Source of the DNA: Nonomuraea cypriaca
GTDB taxonomy: Bacteria; Actinomycetota; Actinomycetes; Streptosporangiales; Streptosporangiaceae
Length of the DNA: 33,449 nucleotides
Assembly (NCBI RefSeq): GCF_015645445.1
Contig: NZ_JADOGI010000115.1
Location: forward strand, 1 to 33,449
Reading direction: 5' to 3'
This document shows, in pieces, positions 1-8,535 of this stretch. A program made the translations under genes and the position numbers. How positions within the stretch are numbered: the first letter of the stretch is position 1; each line of letters opens with the position of its first letter. The notes beneath the pieces were generated by a model, which was not told the origin of the DNA, did not search any database, and saw only the letters and a list, made by a program, of their open reading frames with translations.

Positions 1-59
1 TCACGTATCTGGTCACCATGGCGTCCTCGACTGGGACGCCATGGTGACCAGATACGTGA
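1..59. repeat. Perfect 26-bp inverted repeat (hairpin)
   Basis: Bases 1-26 and 34-59 are exact reverse complements around a 7-base spacer at 27-33. No run of T follows, so a classical intrinsic terminator is not evident. The right arm ends 46 bases before the ATG of the glycoside hydrolase gene at 106. It could be a T-less terminator of an upstream gene outside the window, a structured 5' leader, or a binding site for a dimeric protein. The arms reach the window edge, so the left limit is unknown. Confidence 0.85.
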
Positions 60-105
60 CGAACGGGCGGAGCCCCGCCGACGCCGAAGAGTGAGGACCC
101 TTGCC

Positions 106-3057
106 ATGGAGAAACACGAACCGACCCGGCGCGCCGTTCTGCTGTGGGGCGGCGCGGCGGGCCTGGCGGTGACGTTCGGCGTCGCGCAGCCGGCCCGCGC
201 GGTGTCCGGCGCGGCGGCCGTGCCCGCCGGCGTCGAGGTCGACGACTCGGCCGACATCCCGCTGCAGCCCGGCCTGATCGGCTACAACATGCACATCACC
301 AACCGGGCCTACCACTTCACCGACGACGCCTACCGCGCGCTGATCGCCCGGCTCCAGCCCCGTTGGGGACGCTGGTCGGCCGGTACGGCGAACAACGTCT
401 TCGACCCCAGGACCGGCACCATGCCGGAGGAGCGCCGCGCCCAGATGTTCGACAAGCGCAACCAGTACTACCTCTACGACTGGGAACGCCGGGTCAACGC
501 GGGCAAGAACGACGGCTACATGGACCTCGTCCGCTACTACGATTCGCTGCGCGAGACGTGCGCCGCCCTGACCATGGTGGTCAACACCTTCACCGGCACT
601 CCCGCCGAGGCAGCCGACCTGGCCCGGTTCTGCGCGGACAACCACATCCTCGTCGACTACTGGGAGTTACAGAACGAGCCCTACCTGTTCACCGGCGGCG
701 CGTCGGCCTTGCCGAAGTTCTACAACTCGGCGACCGACTACCTCAACAAGGTCAAGCCGTTCCACGACGCGATCCGCGGAGTCGATCCGGACGCCAAGAC
801 GGTGATCGCCTACACCCCGACCGGCGGCAACGCCTGGGACGACCGCATCTACCAGATCACCGCCCCGTGGTGGGACGCCATCGTCTGGCACACCTACGAG
901 GCCGGCAGCAGGGAGACCGGCAACTGGCTGGCCGCCGCGTTCCGCGACCGCATCGGCGACGACTACCTGGCCCGCAGCCGCCTCTCGCCCACCCCGATCC
1001 TGCAGAACGAGCTCGACGTCCGCGTGGCCGGACCGCTCTACAACACCCAGTACAACGCGGTCTTCAACGCCGAGGCCGTCATGCGGCTGACGACCGCGCC
1101 CAAGGAGAACACGCGCATGCTCACCGGCGCGGGCGGCATCCCGCTGTGGATCCTGGACGCTGCCCAGGACCACACCGACAAGACCCTGGACGCCCTCGAA
1201 CTGGGCACCACCATCGACAGCGGCGCGCTCGACCACCAGCTCTACTTCAAGACCGTCGGCGTCGCCAACGTCATCGTCAACGAGGCCGTCAACAACAGCG
1301 CCGCCCGCTGGCAGACCACGGTCACCGGCGGCGCGACGGTCGCCGCCCGCGACGGCGCGGGCAGCGCGCTCGACGTCCCCGCCCTCTTCGCCACCGGTTA
1401 CCGCGGCGGGTTCGGCGGCAACATGAAGAACTACGCGCTGATGACGAACAAGTCGGCCGAGGAACACGTGATCGACTTCCGCGTCGGCGGCGCCACTCTG
1501 AACACGCAGGTCACGGCGGTCTACTCGGCCTCGGCCGACCCGGACGCGGGCAACACCGCCGACAACCCGGCACGGATCAGCCAGCAGAGCGTCACCTACC
1601 CGGACGGGTCGGCCGTCACGATCCCGCCCTACAGCGTGGTGCGGCTGGAATGGGCCCGCTCGGGCAGCCCGGCCGCCCCCCGCACGCCCCGCATCACCAG
1701 CGCCGAGGTGACCGGCGCCACGAGCGTGCGCCTGAAATGGTGGAACAGCCCGAACGCGACGTCGTACACCATCCACTACGGCACCACGCCCGGCGTCTAC
1801 ACACAGACGCGAACGGCCTCCTCCGCCGCCGGCACGACCGTGACGGGACTGGCCGCGGGCGGCACCTACCACTTCGCCGTCACCGCCACCGGCGCGGGCG
1901 GGAACTCGGGGCACTCGAACGAGGTCGGCGTCACCACGCAGGCCCCGCCCACCCCCACGAACGCGGTGGCGGTAGGCCGGAGGGCGGGTACGGTCACCGT
2001 CACCTGGCGCAGCGTCCCGCTGGCGACCGGCTACGTCGTGCGTTACGGCACCTCCACCTCCGCCCTGACCCAGACCCTCCAGGCGGGCAACCGGATGGGC
2101 GCCGACATCGACGGCCTCACCGCGGGCACCCGCTACCACTTCACGGTCGAAGCGTTCAACGGCGCCGGGTCCAGCGCTCCGTCGGCCGCCGTCTCCGCGA
2201 TGCCGGTGCTCAACCTGCCCTACACCCCCGTCCGACTCCGGCTGAGCACACCCGACACCGCCGCCTCCGCCGCCCTGACCTGGGACCCCTCGCTGGTGCG
2301 CACCTTCCGCGACTACTTCGAGGACGGCGACGCCGCCGGCTGGACGGTCGCGAGCGGCACATGGAGCGTCACCGACCACCCGGATCCAGCGCGGGCCACC
2401 AAGGTCTACGCCGCGACCTCGGCCACGGGCCTGTCCGAGACGGTGAACGGCGACGCCGCCTGGGCAAGCGTGTCGATCGACGCCCAGATCGCCGTGACCT
2501 CCTTCACCGCGAACGGCACCGTCAGCGTCCTCGGCCGCTACACCGACAGCGGCAACTACTACCGGTTCGTCTACGATCACGCCGACCAGCGCTTCAAGCT
2601 CATCCGCGCTGTCAACGGCACGTTCACCACGCTCGCCCAGATCGACCTGACAGACGTGGGCCAGCCGTTCTACCCGGTGGACGTCACCAACATGCGCCTG
2701 GTCCTGGAGGCCGTCGGCGACGATCTCGCCTGCTACGTCAACCACCTGCCCGTGCTCACCGCGCAGGACTCCGCCCACCCCACCGGCGCGTTCGCCCTCG
2801 GAGCCAACCGGCAGGTCGCCTCCTTCGACAAGGTGCACGTCTGGACCGACAACATGACCGGGACCGGCGGGACGTACTCCCTCTACCGCAGCACCAGCCC
2901 GCAGTCGGGCTACACCCGCATCGCCTCCGGCCTGACCTCCCCGCAGTACACCGACACCGGCATCACCGCGGGCCGGACGTACTACTACCGCGTGTCCGCC
3001 GTCAGAGACGGCGTCGAAAGCCTCGGCAACTCCAACATCCTGACGGTGGTGACCTGA
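106..3057 (+). CDS. Secreted clan GH-A-like glycoside hydrolase with FN3 and beta-sandwich modules
   Basis: A 983-residue exported enzyme predicted to cleave an extracellular polysaccharide. The ATG at 106 is preferred over GTG at 91 because an AGTGAGGA ribosome site (90-97) lies 8 bases upstream. Residues 7-32 look like a Tat signal (TRRAVLL, then ARA). The TIM-barrel-like region covers about 45-520. QNEP with Glu191 fits the acid/base of clan GH-A, and Glu302 in LQNELD is a candidate nucleophile; these assignments are inferred from motif shape. Two FN3 repeats follow at about 522-611 and 614-700. A beta-sandwich (about 732-918) appears inserted in a third FN3 domain, whose first strands (AALTWDP) precede it and whose remainder (YSLYRS to YYYRVSAV) follows. 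The sulfatase starts 3 bases downstream, suggesting a sulfated substrate. The exact GH family is not recognised. Confidence 0.8.
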   Translation: MEKHEPTRRAVLLWGGAAGLAVTFGVAQPARAVSGAAAVPAGVEVDDSADIPLQPGLIGYNMHITNRAYHFTDDAYRALIARLQPRWGRWSAGTANNVFDPRTGTMPEERRAQMFDKRNQYYLYDWERRVNAGKNDGYMDLVRYYDSLRETCAALTMVVNTFTGTPAEAADLARFCADNHILVDYWELQNEPYLFTGGASALPKFYNSATDYLNKVKPFHDAIRGVDPDAKTVIAYTPTGGNAWDDRIYQITAPWWDAIVWHTYEAGSRETGNWLAAAFRDRIGDDYLARSRLSPTPILQNELDVRVAGPLYNTQYNAVFNAEAVMRLTTAPKENTRMLTGAGGIPLWILDAAQDHTDKTLDALELGTTIDSGALDHQLYFKTVGVANVIVNEAVNNSAARWQTTVTGGATVAARDGAGSALDVPALFATGYRGGFGGNMKNYALMTNKSAEEHVIDFRVGGATLNTQVTAVYSASADPDAGNTADNPARISQQSVTYPDGSAVTIPPYSVVRLEWARSGSPAAPRTPRITSAEVTGATSVRLKWWNSPNATSYTIHYGTTPGVYTQTRTASSAAGTTVTGLAAGGTYHFAVTATGAGGNSGHSNEVGVTTQAPPTPTNAVAVGRRAGTVTVTWRSVPLATGYVVRYGTSTSALTQTLQAGNRMGADIDGLTAGTRYHFTVEAFNGAGSSAPSAAVSAMPVLNLPYTPVRLRLSTPDTAASAALTWDPSLVRTFRDYFEDGDAAGWTVASGTWSVTDHPDPARATKVYAATSATGLSETVNGDAAWASVSIDAQIAVTSFTANGTVSVLGRYTDSGNYYRFVYDHADQRFKLIRAVNGTFTTLAQIDLTDVGQPFYPVDVTNMRLVLEAVGDDLACYVNHLPVLTAQDSAHPTGAFALGANRQVASFDKVHVWTDNMTGTGGTYSLYRSTSPQSGYTRIASGLTSPQYTDTGITAGRTYYYRVSAVRDGVESLGNSNILTVVT

Positions 3058-3060
3058 CCC

Positions 3061-5007
3061 GTGACCCGCACCCGAGCCGGCGTCCTGGCCGCCGGCCTGC
3101 TCGCCGCCTGCCTCACCGGCGTCCCGGCCGAGGCCGCGACGCCGCCGAACATCGTGCTCGTCGTCGCCGACGACCTCGGCTACGACCAGACCTCCCTGTA
3201 CGGCCGCCCCGGCGCGATCGCCACCCCGAACCTGGAGGCGATCGGCGACGACGGGGTACGCGTGACGCAGGGCTACGTGGCCTCCCCGGTCTGCAGCCCG
3301 TCCCGCAGCGCGCTGCTGACCGGCCTGGAGCCTGCCCGCGCCGGCGCGGACAGCAACCATCTCACCCGGGCCCGGCCCGAACGCATGCCGACCGACACGA
3401 TCATGAAAGCGCTGCCCGCCGCGTACACCTCGGCGGCCATCGGCAAATGGGACCTCGCCGGAGGGCAGCCCTTCGACGCGAACCACCTCCCGGCCGCCAT
3501 GGGCTTCGACGACTTCTACGGATTCTTCGGCGGCATGCACGCCTACTGCCCCGGCACCGCACTCAAGCAGTACGACCGCGCCACGCAGACCTACGCCAAC
3601 CGCACGAGCACCCGCTACCTGACGCAGGAGTTCACCGACCACGCCGTCGACTACATCGGCGACCACGCGGCGAACCCGTTCTTCCTGTACCTGGCCTACA
3701 ACGCGCCGCACACGCCGCTGGAGACGCCCACCTCGTGCGCCGGCGGCGCCCAGCAGTCCGACCAGGAGCGCTTCGCCGAGATGGTTCGCACCATGGACGA
3801 CGGCATCGGCCAGGTTCGCCAGGCCCTGGAGGACAACGGCATCGCGGACAGCACGCTGCTCGTCTTCCTGTCGGACAACGGCCAGCAGCTCGGCTTCTTC
3901 ACGGGGGCGACCCGCGGCGGCAAGTACGACCTGTTCGAGGGCGGCATCAAGGTGCCCTTCGCCCTCACCTGGCCGGCCGCCCTCCCCGCGGGCGTCACCT
4001 ACCAGGATCCGGTGAGCGGCCTCGACCTGCGCCCGACGCTCCTGGCCGCCGCCGGGAGCGCCGGTGCCCCTCCGGCAGGCGCCTCCGGCGTGGATTTGAC
4101 CCCGTACCTCACCGGCGAGCGAACGGGACGGCCACACACCCAGCTGAGCTGGCGCTACGTGGTCGACAAGGCCGAGCAGGGGCACCAGGGCACGGTCATC
4201 GCCGCCCAGCGGTCCGGCGACCTGAAATGGATCAGCAGCACCAGCCCCGCCCCCGCCACCACCACGAACTACCTGTTCGACCTGGCCACCAACCCGAGTG
4301 AGGCGGACGGCCAGAACCTATGGCCCGTCCCGGCGGTGAGCGGGCCCGTCCTGGCCGCGCACCACGCCTGGAACGCGGCCAACCGCGTCACCGAGAGCTT
4401 CAAGAACCCCCGAGGGCCGGCCGACGTGCGCGCGAACCTGCCCGACGGGTATCTCGAAGCGGGCGGAACCTGGTCCGTGGTCGACGTCGGTGACGACAAG
4501 TCTTACCAGGGCACGTCGACGGGCGCCGTGGGCAGGAGCATGCTGGAGACGAGCTACTTCGCCGACGTCAAGGCCTCCACCTCCGTACGGCTGATGGACC
4601 CCGGTCAGGCCGGCCTGATCGTGCGCGGCAGCGGAGCGGGGGAGAGCTTCACCGGCTACGCGGCCCTGATCGCCGCACCACAGAACGGCAGCGCCTGCGC
4701 CGGCCCCGCGCCCCAGCCGGGCGGCGGCAGCGCCCGCGTCGTCCTGACCAAGGTGGTGAACGGGGCCGGGACGCAGGTCGCCTGCGAGGACGTGCCGTTG
4801 ACGCCGGACGCCGACCACAACCTCGTCGTCCGCGCCGTCGGCTCAGACGTGTCGATCAGCCTCGACGGCACCCAGCAGCTCACCTGGTCCGACCCAGCCG
4901 CCTTTCCTGGCGGGCGGGTCGGGCTGCGTGTGGCCGGGACGACGCAGACCGTCCGGGCCAGGTTCGGCACGCTGAACGGGGTGAGCTGCTCAGGCGCCTG
5001 CCCCTGA
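3061..5007 (+). CDS. Secreted type I (formylglycine) sulfatase with C-terminal beta-sandwich module
   Basis: A 648-residue sulfatase that should hydrolyse sulfate esters outside the cell. The GTG start sits 3 bases after the preceding stop, so translation is probably coupled; no good ribosome site is visible. Residues 1-26 form a Sec signal ending in AEA. Asp37-Asp38 in VVADDLGYD are the usual metal ligands. Cys78-Ser-Pro-Ser-Arg is the formylglycine signature, with LLTG after it. GKWDLAG and SDNG (Asp272, Asn273) supply further metal or sulfate contacts. The catalytic part ends near residue 420. Residues about 450-645 form a module starting GGTWSVVD, similar in layout to the one in the preceding hydrolase, so both enzymes may bind the same polymer. 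Activity needs a formylglycine-generating enzyme, which is not in the window. The natural sulfated substrate cannot be read from sequence. Confidence 0.9.
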   Translation: MTRTRAGVLAAGLLAACLTGVPAEAATPPNIVLVVADDLGYDQTSLYGRPGAIATPNLEAIGDDGVRVTQGYVASPVCSPSRSALLTGLEPARAGADSNHLTRARPERMPTDTIMKALPAAYTSAAIGKWDLAGGQPFDANHLPAAMGFDDFYGFFGGMHAYCPGTALKQYDRATQTYANRTSTRYLTQEFTDHAVDYIGDHAANPFFLYLAYNAPHTPLETPTSCAGGAQQSDQERFAEMVRTMDDGIGQVRQALEDNGIADSTLLVFLSDNGQQLGFFTGATRGGKYDLFEGGIKVPFALTWPAALPAGVTYQDPVSGLDLRPTLLAAAGSAGAPPAGASGVDLTPYLTGERTGRPHTQLSWRYVVDKAEQGHQGTVIAAQRSGDLKWISSTSPAPATTTNYLFDLATNPSEADGQNLWPVPAVSGPVLAAHHAWNAANRVTESFKNPRGPADVRANLPDGYLEAGGTWSVVDVGDDKSYQGTSTGAVGRSMLETSYFADVKASTSVRLMDPGQAGLIVRGSGAGESFTGYAALIAAPQNGSACAGPAPQPGGGSARVVLTKVVNGAGTQVACEDVPLTPDADHNLVVRAVGSDVSISLDGTQQLTWSDPAAFPGGRVGLRVAGTTQTVRARFGTLNGVSCSGACP

Positions 5008-5061
5008 CGCCGCGCGTCCGGACAGACCGGGGAGGCCGAGGCGCTGCCGGCCCCACCACCC

Positions 5062-5262
5062 TCAGTCGAAGAGGATGTGCCGCAGGGTCCGGGTGAGGTG
5101 TTCGGTGAGCTGGTCGGACGGCATCGAGGCGGAGGCGGCGCTGCGCAGAAGGGCGACGAGCGGGTCGCCGGCGGCGTCGGTCTCCATGCGCTGGACCGGA
5201 GTGGTCGGCGAGCACGGTCGAGCACCGGTCTCTGGGCGCGCCGCCATCCCGTATCCGATCAC
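5062..5262 (-). pseudogene. Possible C-terminal remnant of a TetR-type regulator
   Basis: A 66-codon frame whose second half (DPLVALLRSAAS, then QLTEHLTRTLRHILFD) resembles the helical C-terminal ligand-binding region of TetR-family repressors. There is no helix-turn-helix part, and the start is arbitrary. It lies between the sulfatase and the 3' end of the FAH-family gene, in the orientation of the gentisate operon. The likeness is a recollection of typical TetR tails, not a search result, and the frame could be chance. Confidence 0.25.
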
Positions 5263-5280
5263 CGATCCGGCCCGGGCTCG

Positions 5281-6141
5281 CTACCGGACGGTCAGGCGCA
5301 TGGTTCCGATGCGGGTGATGCCGGTCTCCAGGACGTCGCCGCGGTGGATCTCGCCGACGCCGGGCGGGGCGCCGGTGAAGACGAGGTCGCCGGGCAGCAG
5401 CGTCATCATCGACGAGGCGTAGGCGACGATGGCCGGCACCTTGGTGATCATCGTGGCGGTGTGCACCGCCTGGCGCTGCCGGCCGTTCACCGACAGGCGG
5501 ATGTCGAGGTCGGCCGGGTCGCCGACCTCGTCGGCCGTGACCAGCCAGGGGCCCAGCGGGCTGAAGGTGTCGTAGCTCTTGCGGCGGGACCGGTCGGCGG
5601 CGCTGCGCACGGTGATGTCCAGGCCGAGGGTGTAGCCGACGACGCGGTCGAGGGCGGCCGCCTCGGGGATGTCCTTGCCGCCGGCGCCGATGACGACGAC
5701 GAGCTCGGACTCGTGGTGGATCTCCTGGCCGGCGGCGACGACCGCGTCGGGCAGCACGATGTCGTCGTCCGGCCCGGAGATCGACGACGGGGCCTTGAGG
5801 AAGACGTCGAAGTCGAACATCCACGACTCGACGCGGCCGAGGGTGCGCTCCTGCACCCCGTGCATCTCGGCCACGTGGTCGGCGTAGTTGCTGGCCGAGG
5901 CGACGATCTTGGACGGATTGAGTGCCGGGGCGCGCAACCGTACCGGTTTCACCGGGCGGCCCCGCTCTGCGGCCTTCTCCAGCGCCCCGCGCACGTCCGC
6001 GAAGTCGCGGCAGAGCCTGCGCCACCAGCCCGCGCTCAGCGGGTCGGGATCGTGCGGCCAGGGCAGCGCGTCCGTCACGTCCACGACGCCGTCGCCGGTC
6101 ACCACCCCGAGCCGGTGGTCGTCGAACAGGGCCAACCTCAT
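5281..6141 (-). CDS. Fumarylacetoacetate hydrolase (FAH) family; probable maleyl/fumarylpyruvate hydrolase
   Basis: A 286-residue cytoplasmic FAH-fold enzyme. The N-terminal lobe (1-85) is the variable part of the family. The catalytic lobe starts at KIVASASNYADHVAEM, and the HHESELVVVIG segment holds the acidic metal ligands of the fold. LGLDITVRSAADRSRRKSYDTF and GDLVFTGAPPGVGE are family hallmarks. The ATG shares an ATGA overlap with the stop of the gentisate dioxygenase gene, so it is the last gene of a three-gene operon. Within the gentisate pathway, the role is hydrolysis of maleylpyruvate or fumarylpyruvate to pyruvate plus maleate or fumarate. No maleylpyruvate isomerase is visible nearby, so direct maleylpyruvate hydrolysis is possible. 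Confidence 0.85.
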   Translation of the reverse strand: MRLALFDDHRLGVVTGDGVVDVTDALPWPHDPDPLSAGWWRRLCRDFADVRGALEKAAERGRPVKPVRLRAPALNPSKIVASASNYADHVAEMHGVQERTLGRVESWMFDFDVFLKAPSSISGPDDDIVLPDAVVAAGQEIHHESELVVVIGAGGKDIPEAAALDRVVGYTLGLDITVRSAADRSRRKSYDTFSPLGPWLVTADEVGDPADLDIRLSVNGRQRQAVHTATMITKVPAIVAYASSMMTLLPGDLVFTGAPPGVGEIHRGDVLETGITRIGTMRLTVR

Positions 6142-7241
6142 GAGGGCTCCTCGGGTGCGAACGTGGACGTGACGGTCTGCGGGTCGGCGAGGGTCTCCTC
6201 CCGGTAGATCCCCAGGGCGCGGAGCACAGGGGTGTCGCCGAGGCTGAACAGGTCCGCCGGCGTGGCGGCGTGGTGCTCCACCGGCACCCACGACGGCGCG
6301 ACGAACATGTCGCCGGCCTGCCAGTCGAACCGGCGGCCGTCCATGACAGAGTGGCCTTCGCCGCGGAAGACGACGTATACGGTGTTGCCGCTGCGCCGGA
6401 CAGGCAGCATGTTTCGTCCCGGGACGATCCGATGCATCCCACAGGCGAGGGTGGGCAGGACGCTGGCACCCGAGACCGGGTTGGTGAACTCCAGGCTGAC
6501 CATGCCTGTGTCCGTGCCCGCATCGGTGGCCGCGGCCAGCCGGGTGAGCTCGGCGTCGGTGTCGGCCCACCGGTAGACCAGCAGCGGGGACGGCGCCGGG
6601 TCCAGGGCCTCGGTGACCTGCCCGGCGGCGAACGCGGCAGTGCCATCGACTGGGCCGTGTTCTGCGGAGTCGTGCGGACCCCGCACGGGCTGGCGCGCCT
6701 CGGGGTGCGGCTCGAAGAAGATACCGTCCAAGGCTTCGATCATCGGCAGGTCGAGGCCGTCGAACCAGAACATGGGGGCGTCGCCGCCGTTGGTGTGGTC
6801 GTGCCAGGCCCACCCGGGCGTGAGGATCAGGTCGCCGGGGCCCATCGCGCAGGCCTCGCCGTCCACCGTCGTCCAGACGCCCTCGCCCGCCAGCACGAAC
6901 CGGATGGCGCCGGGCGTGTGCCGGTGCGCGGGGGCCGACTCGCCCGGGCCCAGGGCCTGGAGGGCTCCCCACAACGTGCCGGCCGCGTACGGCCTGCCGT
7001 CCAGCCCCGGGTTGGCCAGGGACAGCACGCGGCGTTCGCCGCCGCGCTCCACCGGGACCAGCCGGATGGCCTGCTCGGCCAGCGGGCGCATCACCCGCGC
7101 CGGCCAGAGCCACGGCACCGCCTTGGGCCGCGGCGACGAGGTGAGCAGTTGCTCGGTGATGGTCCACAGTGGCCGCAGTCCCGCCTTCGACAGGCGCGCG
7201 TACAGGTCCTCCAGCTCTTCGGCGGTCGTCGTCGCCGTCAT
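6138..7241 (-). CDS. Gentisate 1,2-dioxygenase
   Basis: A 367-residue bicupin Fe(II) enzyme that opens the ring of gentisate (2,5-dihydroxybenzoate) to maleylpyruvate. The first cupin contains HRHTPGAIRFVLAGEG (His106, His108) and TPGWAWHDHTN (His147, His149), the usual iron ligands of gentisate and salicylate dioxygenases. The second cupin (about 255-345) keeps the fold (NTVYVVFRGEGHS, DMFVAPSWVPVEHH), but its first metal motif reads RRSGNT, as expected for a non-catalytic half. Both ends overlap neighbours by ATGA, which indicates strong translational coupling. A related 1-hydroxy-2-naphthoate or salicylate ring-cleaving dioxygenase is the main alternative. The upstream hydroxylase and downstream FAH enzyme favour gentisate. 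Confidence 0.88.
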   Translation of the reverse strand: MTATTTAEELEDLYARLSKAGLRPLWTITEQLLTSSPRPKAVPWLWPARVMRPLAEQAIRLVPVERGGERRVLSLANPGLDGRPYAAGTLWGALQALGPGESAPAHRHTPGAIRFVLAGEGVWTTVDGEACAMGPGDLILTPGWAWHDHTNGGDAPMFWFDGLDLPMIEALDGIFFEPHPEARQPVRGPHDSAEHGPVDGTAAFAAGQVTEALDPAPSPLLVYRWADTDAELTRLAAATDAGTDTGMVSLEFTNPVSGASVLPTLACGMHRIVPGRNMLPVRRSGNTVYVVFRGEGHSVMDGRRFDWQAGDMFVAPSWVPVEHHAATPADLFSLGDTPVLRALGIYREETLADPQTVTSTFAPEEPS

Positions 7242-8476
7242 ACCGGTACCTCCATCGGATGTCCGGGCGGCAGGCCGATGCCGAAGCGCCGCACGCTCTC
7301 CAGCAGCGAGACCCGCCGCATGTACGCGCGGGCCCGCGCCGGATCCGCCGCGATGGCCCGCATCTCTTCCTGGCTGGCCCGCCTGCGCGTCTCGTCGGTC
7401 TCTTTGAGACGTTCGGTGTTGCGCTGGGTGTCGGCCTGCACGTACTCCATGGCGACCTGGCGCCGCACGGCGTCGTAGGCGCTCAGCTCCGCGTCGGGAT
7501 CGGCCTCGCCGGCGCGGATCCGTACGATGCGGGCGGCCGCGTCCATCACGTCGTGGATGCCGCTGTTGAGGCCGATGCCGCCGAGCGGGCTGTTGATGTG
7601 CGCCGCGTCCCCGGCGATCACGATGTTCCCGGCCCGGAAGGAGGCGGCGACCCGCTGGTGCACGTTGTAGGCCTGGAAGTCGACGATCGGGTAGTCGGCC
7701 GGGTAGGGCGCCACCGCCTGGAGCTGCTCCTGCAAGCGCTCCGGCGTGGAGGCCGCTTCGACGGGCTCGTCCGGCGGGACCGGATAGACCGCACGCCATG
7801 ACTCGGGCGTGCGGAGCAGGAACAGCCACTGGGCCGGGTCGGCGATGTAGTTGACGTGGGCGAGGCCCGGGATCCGCTCCCCCAGGTCGACGGTGGTGCT
7901 GACGATCATGAACCGTTCGGGGTAGGTGTAGCCGGCGAACTCGATGCCCAATGACCCGCGCACCGTGCTGCCCGGGCCGTCCGCCCCGATCAGGTGGCTG
8001 CCGTGCAGGACGCGCGGGCCGTCCGGGGTCTGGACGTCGGCGGTGACACCGGCGGCGGTGTTGGCCACGCCGGTGACCCGGGAGCCGAACAGCAGCTCGA
8101 CGCGGTCGTCGGCGCGCAGTTGGTCGTGCAACATCCGCACCAGGTGCTGCTGGTTGAGCTGGAGCCGGTACGGATAGGGCGTCTCGGCGGCGAGCAGACG
8201 GAAGTCGAACTCGGCGACGAGGCCGTCCCTGCGGTCGCGGAACTGGTAGATCGGCGCGACCAGGCCTTCGGCCTTCATTTGCTCCGTCACGCCGATGTCC
8301 TGGAGCAGCTCCAGCGTGGCCGCGTGGAAGGTCGAGGCGCGCCAGTCCGTCTTCGGGACGGGCTCGGCCTCCACCACGACCACGGGGAGACCGTCCTTGG
8401 CCAGCCGCGCCGCCGCCGTCATGCCGACGGGCCCTGCCCCGACGACGATCACCGGGAGATCAGTGAGCTGGGTCAT
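7238..8476 (-). CDS. FAD-dependent aromatic hydroxylase (hydroxybenzoate-6-hydroxylase-like)
   Basis: A 412-residue class A flavoprotein monooxygenase, first gene of the gentisate operon. Residues 9-27 carry the dinucleotide-binding motif VVGAGPVGMTAA. The second FAD motif appears as GNIVIAGDAAHINSPLGGIGLNSG, with the typical GD and GGxGLNxG elements. The FAD/NAD(P)H middle motif lies near HLIGADGPGSTVR. It should insert a hydroxyl group into an aromatic acid using NAD(P)H and O2. Because gentisate dioxygenase follows with an ATGA overlap, 3-hydroxybenzoate or salicylate (to gentisate) is the most likely substrate; this is inference. The family also contains hydroxyphenylpropionate and resorcinol hydroxylases, so the substrate is not certain. 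Confidence 0.82.
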   Translation of the reverse strand: MTQLTDLPVIVVGAGPVGMTAAARLAKDGLPVVVVEAEPVPKTDWRASTFHAATLELLQDIGVTEQMKAEGLVAPIYQFRDRRDGLVAEFDFRLLAAETPYPYRLQLNQQHLVRMLHDQLRADDRVELLFGSRVTGVANTAAGVTADVQTPDGPRVLHGSHLIGADGPGSTVRGSLGIEFAGYTYPERFMIVSTTVDLGERIPGLAHVNYIADPAQWLFLLRTPESWRAVYPVPPDEPVEAASTPERLQEQLQAVAPYPADYPIVDFQAYNVHQRVAASFRAGNIVIAGDAAHINSPLGGIGLNSGIHDVMDAAARIVRIRAGEADPDAELSAYDAVRRQVAMEYVQADTQRNTERLKETDETRRRASQEEMRAIAADPARARAYMRRVSLLESVRRFGIGLPPGHPMEVPV

Positions 8477-8535
8477 GACACCGACGGTAGTAAGCTATTC
8501 CGGAGATGCGAAAGACAAGGCGCTAGAGTTCCTTT
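8477..8535. promoter_or_regulatory. Divergent control region between gentisate operon and iclR
   Basis: Only 59 bases separate the two divergent starts, so both promoters and any IclR site must lie here or overlap the genes. On the minus strand a TTGTCT hexamer and, 15 bases later, TAGCTT are weak -35/-10 candidates. A short TCCGGA palindrome sits between them. No convincing ribosome site precedes the iclR ATG, so iclR may have a very short leader. The exact operator cannot be fixed by eye. Confidence 0.5.

Noticed and set aside
144..4301. A 1385-codon open frame on the plus strand, and a 1172-codon frame opposite at 667-4185
   Set aside because: Both are Arg/Pro/Gly-rich shadows of the hydrolase and sulfatase genes caused by high GC content; neither has a domain.
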